Assembly (NCBI GenBank): GCA_028821405.1
Contig: JAPPGK010000112.1
Location: 1-64,000 of the forward strand
Reading direction: 5' to 3'
DNA from: Gammaproteobacteria bacterium
Lineage (GTDB): Bacteria > Pseudomonadota > Gammaproteobacteria > Pseudomonadales > Azotimanducaceae
Length of the DNA stretch: 64,000 nt
Part shown: positions 1 through 8,709 of the stretch, piece after piece
How positions within the stretch are numbered: the first letter of the stretch is position 1
Layout: every line of letters begins with the position of its first letter
Program-made: the position numbers and the translations under genes
Notes under the pieces: generated by a model
Told to the model about the DNA's origin: nothing
The model's database searches: none
The model's input: only the letters and a program-made list of their open reading frames with translations

Positions 1-95
1 TTCGCGTTGGAATCGGCCTTTGGCTTCACCCTCACTTCGCGTTGGACAGTACGGCCCATCGCACTGTTTGCCTCCGAGCGCGATAATCCGCCGCA
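1..95. other. Left-edge leader region
   Basis: No gene is visible here. The 11-base word TTCGCGTTGGA occurs twice, at 1-11 and 36-46, in direct orientation. It may be part of a repeat that begins outside the window or a regulatory site for the RNHCP gene that follows; neither is established. Confidence 0.3.
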
Positions 96-416
96 ATGAC
101 CGAGTCCCGGAAACCGGCCCGCCGTTTTCAGCGGCGCCTCGAAGACTTCACCTGCGAACGCTGCGGCGCGTTCAACGTCGGCGATGGCTACACGAACCAC
201 TGTTCCAGGTGCCTCACCAGCAAACACGTCGACATCCACCCGGGCGACCGGACGGCCGCCTGCGGGGGATTGATGCGACCTGTCGCCGTCGATGCGGACC
301 ACGGTCGTTGGCGGCTCACGCACCGCTGCGAGCGTTGCGGCTTCGAGCGCGCCAACTACACGCGACCCGAGGAGACCGACGCGGTGATCCGGCTAATGTC
401 TGACCTTGCGTCGTAA
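96..416 (+). CDS. RNHCP-domain zinc-ribbon protein
   Basis: A 106-residue protein matching the RNHCP family, named for its Arg-Asn-His-Cys-Pro signature. Here the signature reads TNHCSRCL (residues 33-40), so the flanking Arg and Pro are replaced while the metal-type cysteines remain. Cys pairs are C20/C23, C36/C39 and C78/C81, with a lone C56 in a CGG turn, as expected of one or two zinc ribbons. The diagnostic HVDxxPGDR segment is present. The biochemical role of the family is not known; nucleic-acid binding is a guess from the zinc ribbons. It is convergent with the metal-efflux operon and separated from it by 133 bases, in which I see no strong terminator. Confidence 0.85.
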   Translation: MTESRKPARRFQRRLEDFTCERCGAFNVGDGYTNHCSRCLTSKHVDIHPGDRTAACGGLMRPVAVDADHGRWRLTHRCERCGFERANYTRPEETDAVIRLMSDLAS

Positions 417-549
417 CGGCCCGGCTATCGCGGCCCAGACAGCGTGCCCAGCCCGTGTTTGTGCGCAACGCACTCGGAAACCAACGGTCAGTGGGTCGCC
501 AGAATCGGCATTTGGTTCCACTCTCTCGTTCGGGCTGCCTACAAAGCGG

Positions 550-3500
550 CTACCCCGCGCTTGACTCCCGTCGACCCTCGAGCCACTCGTAGATGACCGG
601 GAGCAGGACAAGCGTCAGCATAGTCGACGTGACAAGCCCGCCGATCACGACGGCTGCGAGCGGACGCTGAGTCTCCGCGCCGGCGCCGGTCGAGAGGAGC
701 ATCGGGAGCAGACCCAAGATGGCGACGCTCGCCGTCATCAGGACCGGGCGAAGGCGCATTTCCGTTCCACGACGAACCGCTTCGCGTACGGTAGCCCCTG
801 CCGTGCGCAATTGGTTGATGAAGCTCACAAGCACGATTCCGTTTAGCATGGCCACGCCGAATACCGCGATGAGGCCGATCGCCGAGGGCACGGACACGTG
901 CTGGCCGCCGAGCAGCAGCGCGGCAACGCCGCCGATGGTCGCGAAAGGCACGTTGGCGATGATCAGTGTCGCGTATCTCGCGGACCCGAACGCCGTGTAC
1001 AGCAGCACGAAGATGAGGAAAATCGTCAGCGGCACGATGACGGCGAGCCGCTTCAGCGCGCGTTGCTGGTTCTCGAAGGCACCGCCCCATTCGATCCAGT
1101 AACCCGGCGGCAGATCCACCGCCGCCGCGATTGCCGCGTCGGCTTCCTTCACGAAACCGTCCACGTCCCGGCCCTGCACATCCATCTGTATCACGGCATA
1201 ACGTCGAAGCTGCTCGCGTCTGACGAACGAGTAGCCCTCCGCAACGCTCACGTCCGCAACCGCTGATAGCGGCACGATCGCCCCGGCCGAAGTTCTGAGC
1301 GGAATCCGCCCGATCGCCGCCACGGACGCCTTCGACTCGTCGTCTAGCCGCACGGTGATGTCGAACCGCCGCACGCCGTCCAAGAGCGTCGAAACGGGCT
1401 CGTTGCCGATGCCGGTCCGCACCACCGAGAGAACCTCGTCCGCGTTCATGCCGTACCGGGCGAGCCTGTCCCGCCGCACCTCGATGCGGATCTGCGGCTT
1501 GCCGAGGTTCGCCTCCAGGGACAGATCGGCGACTCCGTCCACATTGGCGACGACATCCTTGATGCGCCCGCTCAAGCGGTCCAGCTCGTCGAGATCTTCC
1601 CCGTAAAGCTTGACCGCCAGCGTGCTGCGCACACCCGAGATCAACTCCTCGACCCGCATCTGGATTGGCTGCGTGAAAGCCACAACGGTGGTCGGGGCCA
1701 CGCGCTCGATCTCCTCCCGCATGGCGGCGGCGAGCGACGCGTGGTCGTGGTCGGACGGCCACTCGCCTACAGGCCGCAGCGCCGTGTATATCTCCATGTA
1801 GTTCACGTCGACCGTCTCGCCTTTCTCCGCCCGGCCGATCATCGCGACGGTGGACTCAACCTCGGGGAACCGGGCAAGCGCATTCTCGATGTCGACCGAG
1901 ACCGCGATGGACTGGTCAAGGGACGCCGATGGAATCCCTGAGACCCGCCACATAATGTCGCCCTCTTCCAGGGTGGGCATGAATTCACGCCCCAGAAACG
2001 GGAAAACGGCCAGCGATGCCACCAACAGCGCGAGCGCTCCGGCGACGACGATGCGCCGGTTCGCCAGCGCCCAGTCCAACAGCGGCAGGTACGCGGCCTT
2101 CGCAACGCGCAGCAACCACGTCTCCTTCTCCTCCTTTGGCTTGAGAACACCTGCGGCCAGTACGGGGATGAACGTGAGCGTCAACAGCAGCGAACCGGCC
2201 ATCGCGAAGGCGATGTTCAGCGCCATCGGCTTGAAAAGCTTGCCCTCGAGTCCCTCCAGAGCGAACAGCGGAATGAACACGACGATGATGATCCCGATCG
2301 CGAACGCAACGGGGTTCGCGACCTCGTGCGCCGCGTCGCCAACCGCAGCGGCTCGGTCCACCAGAGCTCCTCCCGAGGCACGCCGCGCCATTAGCCGGAA
2401 CGCGTTCTCCACCATGACGACAGCGCCATCCACCATCATCCCGATGCCAACGGCGAGGCCGGCTAGGGACATGAGGTTCGCGGACATGCCGGCACGCTCC
2501 ATCCCGATGAACGCGATCAGCATCGCCATCGGCAGCGCAGAGATCACCACCGCTGCGCAGCGAAGGTCGCCGAGAAAGAGGAACAGGACGATCGCCACGA
2601 GCACGGATCCCTCCAAAAGCGCGCGGATCGCGGTCCAGTTTGCCTCGTCGACAAGCCGGGTCCGGTCGTACACGGGATTCAGCACGACACCGTCCGGCAA
2701 CGCCCTGCGTACCGCATCGATCCTGTCGCGCACCGCGGCCACGACGGCGGCTGCGTTCTCGCCCACCCGCGACAGCGCCATGCCAAGCACCACCTCGCGG
2801 CCGTCGCGCGTCACCGCCCCGAAACGCTGTGCCCCTCCCTCGACGATCTCGGCCACGTCGCGCAGGAACACGGGCGTGCCGTCCCGGACCCTCAGGACGA
2901 TGGCACCAAGGTCGTCGCGTCCGCGAACAAGCCCCATGCCGCGGACGAGGTATTGTTCGCGGCCGACATCGATGTACTGGCCACCCACCTGGGCGTTGTT
3001 CGCCGCGACCGCCTCGACCACATCCGAGAATCCAAGGTCGTATCCGATCATGCGCATCGGGTCGACCACAACCTGGAACTGTCGCTCGCGACCTCCCCAA
3101 GACATCACGTCGTCGACGCCCGGCGCGGTTCTCAAGCGAAGCCGCACGGTCCAGTCGTGAAGCGTGCGCAGGTCCATGTCGGTCACCACGTCGGCGAGCG
3201 CTTCGTCGGCCCGCTCCAGCGTGTACCAGAAAACCTGGCCGAGGCCCGAGGAGTTCGGTCCCATCTCCGGCTTCCCGTATCCCTCCGGAAGCCGTTCGCC
3301 GACCTCCTGGAGCCTCTCCATCACCAGGCGACGGGCGAAGTAGATGTCCACATCGTCCTCGAAGTACACGGCGACGTAGGACAGACCGAACAGGCTCACC
3401 GACCGGATCAGGCTGACCCCCGGAAGACCTGCCAGGCCCGACTCCACCGGAAACGTAAGCAACTGTTCGACATCTTCGGCCGCGAGACCGGGCGACTCCG

Positions 3501-3651
3501 TGTAGACGTTGACCTGCACCGGCGTGACGTCGGGGAATGCGTCCACCGGCACGGTCCGCACGGCCCGCCATCCGAGGAAGGCGATCCCGGCGAATGCGAT
3601 GAGCACCAGCAGCCGGTAGCGCAGCGACAGGTCGACCAGTCTGCCCAGCAC
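550..3651 (-). CDS. czcA-like: CzcA/CusA-family RND heavy-metal efflux pump
   Basis: A 1033-residue inner-membrane RND transporter of the heavy-metal (HME) family, normal in length. It would drive metal export through the adaptor and outer-membrane channel encoded just upstream in the same operon. The N-terminal FPDVTPVQV segment after TM1 and the TM4 motif VDGAVVMVEN are typical. In the TM4 relay, D408 and E415 are at the same numbers as in CzcA, but the CzcA D402 position is glycine (sequence VGIGMMVD). This departs from the Zn/Co/Cd-type DFG motif and leaves the metal specificity open (Cu/Ag-type pumps also lack that Asp). It is the last gene of the nine-gene minus-strand run, 34 bases after the adaptor gene. 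Confidence 0.95.
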   Translation of the reverse strand: MLGRLVDLSLRYRLLVLIAFAGIAFLGWRAVRTVPVDAFPDVTPVQVNVYTESPGLAAEDVEQLLTFPVESGLAGLPGVSLIRSVSLFGLSYVAVYFEDDVDIYFARRLVMERLQEVGERLPEGYGKPEMGPNSSGLGQVFWYTLERADEALADVVTDMDLRTLHDWTVRLRLRTAPGVDDVMSWGGRERQFQVVVDPMRMIGYDLGFSDVVEAVAANNAQVGGQYIDVGREQYLVRGMGLVRGRDDLGAIVLRVRDGTPVFLRDVAEIVEGGAQRFGAVTRDGREVVLGMALSRVGENAAAVVAAVRDRIDAVRRALPDGVVLNPVYDRTRLVDEANWTAIRALLEGSVLVAIVLFLFLGDLRCAAVVISALPMAMLIAFIGMERAGMSANLMSLAGLAVGIGMMVDGAVVMVENAFRLMARRASGGALVDRAAAVGDAAHEVANPVAFAIGIIIVVFIPLFALEGLEGKLFKPMALNIAFAMAGSLLLTLTFIPVLAAGVLKPKEEKETWLLRVAKAAYLPLLDWALANRRIVVAGALALLVASLAVFPFLGREFMPTLEEGDIMWRVSGIPSASLDQSIAVSVDIENALARFPEVESTVAMIGRAEKGETVDVNYMEIYTALRPVGEWPSDHDHASLAAAMREEIERVAPTTVVAFTQPIQMRVEELISGVRSTLAVKLYGEDLDELDRLSGRIKDVVANVDGVADLSLEANLGKPQIRIEVRRDRLARYGMNADEVLSVVRTGIGNEPVSTLLDGVRRFDITVRLDDESKASVAAIGRIPLRTSAGAIVPLSAVADVSVAEGYSFVRREQLRRYAVIQMDVQGRDVDGFVKEADAAIAAAVDLPPGYWIEWGGAFENQQRALKRLAVIVPLTIFLIFVLLYTAFGSARYATLIIANVPFATIGGVAALLLGGQHVSVPSAIGLIAVFGVAMLNGIVLVSFINQLRTAGATVREAVRRGTEMRLRPVLMTASVAILGLLPMLLSTGAGAETQRPLAAVVIGGLVTSTMLTLVLLPVIYEWLEGRRESSAG

Positions 3652-3685
3652 GGTGGACGTCTACCCGGTGCGCCTCGGCGGCGCA

Positions 3686-4792
3686 CTAGTGCGCATGGCC
3701 GCTCCCCAGCGAGGATTTGAGCAGCAGCGACTTCAGGTGAAACACGCCGGCCGTGGCCACGACGTCTCCCGGTTCGAGACCCGCCTCGATCACGACCCAC
3801 GCTCCGATATCGGCCTGGGTCGCCACCGGCACGGCATGGAATTCCTCGTCCTCCAGCCGGAACACGCTTTCGCGTCCGTCGATCAACGTCACTGCGGCCT
3901 TCGGTACGGCGAGCACGGGGCCGGTCGCGCCAGTCGCGAGTTCGACCTCCACGAACTGTCCGGGATGGAGCGCATCGCCGACGTTGTCGACCTCGATGCG
4001 GAGCCCCTGCGTCCGCGTCGATTCGTCGAGCCGGTGGTGGAGCTGCACAACACGCCCGACGGTGCGGCGACCCTCGTTGTCGACAACATCGGCGACCGCC
4101 CCGGCCTCCACGTCGGGAAGTTCAGCCGCGCGTGCCTCGACCCAGACCGACGACTCGTCGACGATCTCGAAGAGGGTCCGACCCGGCTCGACGAGTTCGC
4201 CGACCACGAAGTCGTCGCTGAACACCGTGCCCGCCCGCGGGGCCAGCATGTCGAACACGCCGGAGAAGGCGCTCGCGTCGTCAGATGCCGCGAGCGCGCG
4301 CGCCTGGCTTTCGGTTAGCCCGTAGGCCTGCACCTTGGCCATTGCCTTGCGTTGCGCCGTCCGCGCTTCAGCGTAACGGCGCCCCGACACCGCCTCGGAA
4401 CCCAGGTCCCGTACCAAACGCCACTCGTAGGCGGCAAGCATCAGTTCGCCAGCCGCCTCTGCCATCGCGACGCTGGACAGGCTCGCGAGCCGTTGTCCCG
4501 CTTCAACCGCATCGCCGAGGCGCACATGCCTCGCCTCCACGACCGACGCGATCTTCGGAGTTACCCGCGCGGACCGGTAGCCGTTGACGACGACCTCCGC
4601 CGGCAAGACGACACGGTGCCGGAGACTGCGCCGCTCGACGCGTTCCGTTTCCACACCGGCAGCCATGCGTTCCTCGTGGCTGAGGGCGACAGCACCGCTC
4701 TCGTCCTCGTAATCGTCCGTCTCCGCGTCCGCGTAGCAGTTCCACGCCGCAACCAAGACCAAGGCCCCTGCCGTTGTTGTCCCGGACCTCAC
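3686..4792 (-). CDS. czcB-like: RND efflux periplasmic adaptor (CzcB/CusB-like)
   Basis: A 368-residue membrane-fusion protein that links the RND pump to the outer-membrane channel. It has an N-terminal signal-like segment, a split lipoyl/barrel-sandwich region (around VVNGYRSARVTPKIAS and LAPRAGTVFSDDFV), an alpha-helical hairpin between the halves, and a beta-barrel with the usual RTQGLRIEVDN and LHPGQFVEVEL strands. The C-terminus ends in GHAH, a short histidine tail. Its ATG overlaps the stop codon of the TolC-like gene by four bases (ATGA), so the two are translationally coupled. No long N-terminal metal-binding His region is present. Confidence 0.92.
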   Translation of the reverse strand: MRSGTTTAGALVLVAAWNCYADAETDDYEDESGAVALSHEERMAAGVETERVERRSLRHRVVLPAEVVVNGYRSARVTPKIASVVEARHVRLGDAVEAGQRLASLSSVAMAEAAGELMLAAYEWRLVRDLGSEAVSGRRYAEARTAQRKAMAKVQAYGLTESQARALAASDDASAFSGVFDMLAPRAGTVFSDDFVVGELVEPGRTLFEIVDESSVWVEARAAELPDVEAGAVADVVDNEGRRTVGRVVQLHHRLDESTRTQGLRIEVDNVGDALHPGQFVEVELATGATGPVLAVPKAAVTLIDGRESVFRLEDEEFHAVPVATQADIGAWVVIEAGLEPGDVVATAGVFHLKSLLLKSSLGSGHAH

Positions 4793-6060
4793 GTCGCGTC
4801 ACCTCCGTCCAACCACTGTTCCAGCCGCCCGGACGCCAGCAGCCACTCGAACCACGCTTCCCACAAGGTGCGGCGCAGGTCGAGCGCACGCACCCGCAAT
4901 CCGACAACGGCTTCGACATGCCCAAGATACTCGCCAGGGGTCAGTTCGCCCGCCTCCCAAGACCGCCTCGCCAGCGCTTCCCGGGTTTCCAGCGCCGACG
5001 CCCCCTGTTCCTGCCACTCGCGCCATGCCCGCCAAGCGATACTGTACCGCTCGGCGCTTGCCAGGAAATGCGCTCGGGCGCGGTGCGCCAAGTCGTCCGC
5101 ATCACGCCGGAGTGCTGCTTCATCCGCCTCGGCAGCCGGGACGCCATGTGCATTTCGGTTGAGTACGGGTAGCGGGACCGACACGCTCAATTCCACTACA
5201 CCGACACCGGATTCCCTCCCGACACCGGCGCCCACCACCGGGTCGGGCAGGCGGGCCCGCTGCTCGGCTTGGACAGCCGCATTCGCGGCGTCCGCCCTTC
5301 GCCGGGCCGCCCGTACGGCGGGCAGCGCTGCCACTGCCTCTGCGGCCATATCCTCCAGCACAGGCGGGTCGAAGTCGAGCGCTGGCCAAGCTTCCTCGTC
5401 CGCGAAGGTGACGCTCTGAACGGCGCTTCTCGCGGCGGCGCGCTCCGACTCGACCTCAGCCCGCCACATGCGAGTCTCCGCGAGTGCGAGCGTGGCGACT
5501 CCCGCATCCATGCCGCTGATGTCTCCGGCCGCGCGACGCCGTGCGGCCAGCATCTCGAAGTCGCCCATTGTGCGCTCGTGCTGCGCGAGCAGCGCTACCT
5601 GGGCCTCGGCGGTCTGGTGCCGCGCCAGTGCGTTCAGCAATTCGCCGGCGGCGGCGGCCCGCACGTCCTCAAGTTCGGCTTCGGCGGCAAGCCGATGCGC
5701 CTTGGCGGTCCCCGCCCGGGCGCGTCGCTTGCCGAACAAGTCGAGCTGCTGAGTGACCCCGACCACGTACCTTCGTACTTTCGGATCGTCCTTCCGCCCG
5801 AAAGCCCCGACCTCCTCGGTCGCGACCGACAATTCGGGATTGTCGTACGAGCTTTCGGCCCCCGCCTCACGTGCCCGGTGACCACGCAGAGCCGCCTCCG
5901 CCGCGAGCACGGCACCATTGGCGGCGACGGACTCGCGAACGAACCGGGAAAGGGTAGAACTCGCAGCCGTCGCCGACACGCTCCCGACGCATAGCAGGAA
6001 GACGTACAGGACCGCGCTTCGCGCGGGGTGGCGCCCTGCACGGGTCAGCGCCAAACACAC
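4789..6060 (-). CDS. czcC-like: TolC-family outer-membrane channel (CzcC-like)
   Basis: A 423-residue outer-membrane efflux protein with an N-terminal signal peptide (hydrophobic run around LYVFLLCVG followed by ATAAS). The DNPELSV segment and VTQQLDLFGKRRAR are typical of the first repeat of CzcC/CusC-type channels, and SVSVPLPVLNRN of the second repeat; long helical coiled-coil stretches fill the rest. It would provide the outer-membrane exit for the RND pump. The start lies three bases after the stop of the ZIP gene and the stop overlaps the adaptor start. The order outer-membrane channel, adaptor, pump is the usual czcCBA order. Confidence 0.93.
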   Translation of the reverse strand: MCLALTRAGRHPARSAVLYVFLLCVGSVSATAASSTLSRFVRESVAANGAVLAAEAALRGHRAREAGAESSYDNPELSVATEEVGAFGRKDDPKVRRYVVGVTQQLDLFGKRRARAGTAKAHRLAAEAELEDVRAAAAGELLNALARHQTAEAQVALLAQHERTMGDFEMLAARRRAAGDISGMDAGVATLALAETRMWRAEVESERAAARSAVQSVTFADEEAWPALDFDPPVLEDMAAEAVAALPAVRAARRRADAANAAVQAEQRARLPDPVVGAGVGRESGVGVVELSVSVPLPVLNRNAHGVPAAEADEAALRRDADDLAHRARAHFLASAERYSIAWRAWREWQEQGASALETREALARRSWEAGELTPGEYLGHVEAVVGLRVRALDLRRTLWEAWFEWLLASGRLEQWLDGGDAT

Positions 6061-6063
6061 CGG

Positions 6064-6903
6064 TCAGTGATCTCCGTGCGCGTGCATGGCCGTCGCTTCC
6101 ACAAGGTACAGCGCGTAGGCGAGGCCGATTCCCGCAGAGAGCGCAATCAGAAGCTTGCCCCGATCGTGACGGTGGAAGTGGATCTCCGGAAGCAAATCGC
6201 TCAGCGAAATGCATAGGAATGCGCCGACCGCGAAGGCGAGTGCGCGACCGATCATCGGCCCTTCGGCGATTGGGCCGAGCATCCCCGCGCCAAGGTAGCT
6301 CGCGACCGCCACGACGGGGCAGATCAACGCGTAGCCGAGGTTCGCCGCCAGCCGCGCCCGCGGATTGTGCCCCGCGTGCTTCATCATCCCGGTGATCGAG
6401 TAGGCGTCCAGTGGCTTGTGCAGAAGGATTGCCAGACACACGCCGAGGCCCGGCAGCACGCCTTCCTCCACGAAGCCCACCCGCACGCTCGCGCCGAGCG
6501 CCGCGCCTTCCGTCACGGTGTGCAAGCCGAGGCCCAAGGCGACGCCGAACAAGCCACCTCTGCCGGTGCCGGTGCCTCCGTGGCCGTGCGCCGCCTCGGC
6601 TTCGGCGCTGAAGTCGTGCTGATGGAAGTCGAACACCCGCAGCAGGACGATCATCACGAACATCCCGAACATGATCCACAGTGCCGCGGCCTCCAGGCTG
6701 TTCGGTCCGGGAATCCGCTCCAGACCGTGAGGCAGGAGGTGGAAAACGGCGATCCCGAGGATGAAGCCCGCGACGAAGCTCATCACGATCTGCGTACGCC
6801 GGTGCGTCATCGCACCGTATTCGGAGAGCCTACCGCCGGCTACGGACGCCAGGAATATCGCTCCCGCGTACGCGGCGAGCAGAACCGGCGGAGACGCCGC
6901 CAT
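6064..6903 (-). CDS. ZIP-family divalent metal transporter
   Basis: A 279-residue ZIP-type membrane protein with about eight hydrophobic segments. A His-containing loop between TM3 and TM4 (FHQHDF followed by AHGHGG) and the metal-site helices GLHTVTEG (TM4) and LLHKPLDA (TM5) identify the family; the usual HNxxEG and HKxPE motifs are altered at single positions. A second His cluster (IHFHRHD) and the tail HAHGDH add metal ligands. ZIP proteins usually move Zn2+, Fe2+ or Mn2+ into the cytoplasm, so its place in one transcription unit with an efflux pump is odd and suggests balanced import and export, or that this member works differently. Confidence 0.9.
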   Translation of the reverse strand: MAASPPVLLAAYAGAIFLASVAGGRLSEYGAMTHRRTQIVMSFVAGFILGIAVFHLLPHGLERIPGPNSLEAAALWIMFGMFVMIVLLRVFDFHQHDFSAEAEAAHGHGGTGTGRGGLFGVALGLGLHTVTEGAALGASVRVGFVEEGVLPGLGVCLAILLHKPLDAYSITGMMKHAGHNPRARLAANLGYALICPVVAVASYLGAGMLGPIAEGPMIGRALAFAVGAFLCISLSDLLPEIHFHRHDRGKLLIALSAGIGLAYALYLVEATAMHAHGDH

Positions 6904-6922
6904 CGCCCTTGCCGCCAGGCCC

Positions 6923-7411
6923 TTAGAAGAACAGCGTGAGCAGCACGATGCCGGCCAGCCCGCCCGCCATGAAGCACACCGCGCTGGCGACTCCCGAGAC
7001 GGTCGCGAAGTCCGCGATCCGGAAGGTCTGCTCCTCCACCACGAACATCACCTCGGACCGGTCTATCTCGCCGTCCACGAACCGCTTGAGTCCCGTCTCG
7101 GCGCCGTGCGCCTCCCGGATCGCCACCAAGGACACGAGGATCATCGTCAGCGCCGACGACAGAACGCCGATGCCAAACACCACCAGCGTTAAGAGCGCAA
7201 TCCAGTGGTACGCCGCATCCTCACCACCCCCCGCCGCGCTCATGAGGCCGATGATCAGCCCTGCGCCGCCGGCGTTGCCGAGCAGCAGAAGACGCGTCGA
7301 CTCGGTGATCAGCCGGAACATTATCCCCCGGCGCTGCGCCACCACCTTGTAGAGTTCGCGCAGCCATTCCTCGCCGGTTTCCTCCGCAGTGAACTCGTCC
7401 AGCCGTTTCAA
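6923..7411 (-). CDS. Small membrane protein of the metal operon
   Basis: A 162-residue protein that I do not recognise. It begins with a charged, probably cytoplasmic segment (about 45 residues), has two hydrophobic helices near residues 45-60 and 70-95, a soluble acidic stretch (RFVDGEIDRSEVMFVVEEQ), and a last hydrophobic hairpin near the C-terminus (CFMAGGLAGIVLLTLFF). The ATG overlaps the stop of the binding-protein gene by four bases and the ZIP gene follows after 19 bases, so it belongs to the operon. It could be an accessory subunit for the ZIP protein or the binding protein; that is inference from position only. Confidence 0.75.
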   Translation of the reverse strand: MKRLDEFTAEETGEEWLRELYKVVAQRRGIMFRLITESTRLLLLGNAGGAGLIIGLMSAAGGGEDAAYHWIALLTLVVFGIGVLSSALTMILVSLVAIREAHGAETGLKRFVDGEIDRSEVMFVVEEQTFRIADFATVSGVASAVCFMAGGLAGIVLLTLFF

Positions 7412-8709
7412 CGCGCCTTCTCCCCAAGCGATTCCGAAACCGGCTGACCGCTCTGCAAATGGGTCAGCCGTACATAGCTGGAACCGGCGTTGGACCCGGC
7501 ATCGAAGGCGACCGTCCAGTCGTCAATCCGCACGGGCTCACGGGGCTTCGCGTGAGTCATGAACGACTCCCGCGTGTAGACGCCGTCCATGCGCGTGAGG
7601 GTCGACACCAGATAGCGACCGAGCAGGTAGCCCTCAAGGGACAATTCGTTCACGGCCGCGCCGCCCGGCGTTGGGAACGAGTCCATGGCGCGCCGGAAAC
7701 TCGCCGCGAGCGCGCTGTCGGGGTCGTGCGGGCTCGGCACCACCTCCGTGACGAGAATCCGGTCGCTCGGCGCCTCGACGATGCGCCGGAGTTCGTAGGA
7801 CACCGCGAACGACAGGTTCGCCATCGTGTAGTCGTGGCCGAGCGAGTTCGCCAGGTTGATGATCTCCCCGTTGGCGGAATAGGTACCGACGAGCAGGATC
7901 GCGTCGAGATCCGCCTTGGCGAGCCCGAAAAGGCTGGCGTGCACGGCATGGGTGTTACGCGAGTACGCGGTCTTCGCGAGCAGGGGGATGCCGTGTTCCG
8001 CCAGCGCCTTCAGATAGCTCCGCATGACCGACCGGCCGAATGCGTCGTCCTGATAGATAATTCCCATGCGCGCCCCGTCGGCCGCCATGGCCCGGGTCCG
8101 CCGATGTCCGCTCTCCGCGACGATGTGCTCCACCAGGGTCCGGACCTCGTCCAGATAGCTTGCGCGGAGGTTGACGACGTTCGGGAACCGCCCCGCGTCG
8201 TGAAGAAAATCCGCACCCGTCACGTGGCCGATGAACGGTATCCCGGCCGTGCGCAGCACCGGCGCAATGCGCGCTGCCGTAGGCGTGCCGACACCGCCGA
8301 CGACGGCGAGCACGTCGTTCTCAGTAACGAACCGCTCCGCGTTCGCCGCCGCATGCTCCGGCTCGTAGCGGTCGTCGAGCGCAATCAGTTCCAGTCTCCG
8401 GCCGTCGACGCCACCTTGCGAGTTGCTCTCCCCGAACGCGGCGAGGATGCCCGCGCGGTAGTGGATTCCGAGCCACTCGTTGGGCCCGGAAAGACCCGCG
8501 CTCTGGCCGAACACGATCGCTTCCTGGGTCACCCCGGGCGTGGTCGAGGCGGAAACGGCGTACAGCAAGCTCGCCGCCAGGAGCCCCGGCAGTCTGCCGG
8601 GGAACCAGCGGACCTTTCGCCTTGGCCGTGCGGGCGGCAATTCCGACCGGGGCCTTGGACCGAACGCGCTGCCCGTCGGGACGGCGGATCCGCTGGCGCT
8701 ACCCCCCAT
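7408..8709 (-). CDS. Orphan periplasmic binding protein (type I, LivJ-like)
   Basis: A 433-residue protein of the branched-chain amino acid/amide type I periplasmic-binding fold. A long basic N-terminus precedes a signal/anchor helix (LLAASLLYAVSA), then the mature fold opens with VFGQSAGLSGP and includes VVGGVGTPTAARIAPV, GIIYQDDAFGRSV and VGTYSANGEI. No LivH/M permease or LivG/F ATPase is encoded nearby, so it is an orphan solute-binding protein, likely a ligand sensor or presenter for the SPFH/permease proteins encoded immediately upstream. Its start lies inside the 3' end of the SPFH gene (11-base overlap). It is a paralogue of the binding protein at 40024-41283. Confidence 0.85.
   Translation of the reverse strand: MGGSASGSAVPTGSAFGPRPRSELPPARPRRKVRWFPGRLPGLLAASLLYAVSASTTPGVTQEAIVFGQSAGLSGPNEWLGIHYRAGILAAFGESNSQGGVDGRRLELIALDDRYEPEHAAANAERFVTENDVLAVVGGVGTPTAARIAPVLRTAGIPFIGHVTGADFLHDAGRFPNVVNLRASYLDEVRTLVEHIVAESGHRRTRAMAADGARMGIIYQDDAFGRSVMRSYLKALAEHGIPLLAKTAYSRNTHAVHASLFGLAKADLDAILLVGTYSANGEIINLANSLGHDYTMANLSFAVSYELRRIVEAPSDRILVTEVVPSPHDPDSALAASFRRAMDSFPTPGGAAVNELSLEGYLLGRYLVSTLTRMDGVYTRESFMTHAKPREPVRIDDWTVAFDAGSNAGSSYVRLTHLQSGQPVSESLGEKAR

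Noticed and set aside
1850-3160. Long plus-strand frame of 436 codons
   Set aside because: It lies antisense to the RND pump gene, and its Ser/Thr/Arg-rich composition is typical of a shadow frame.
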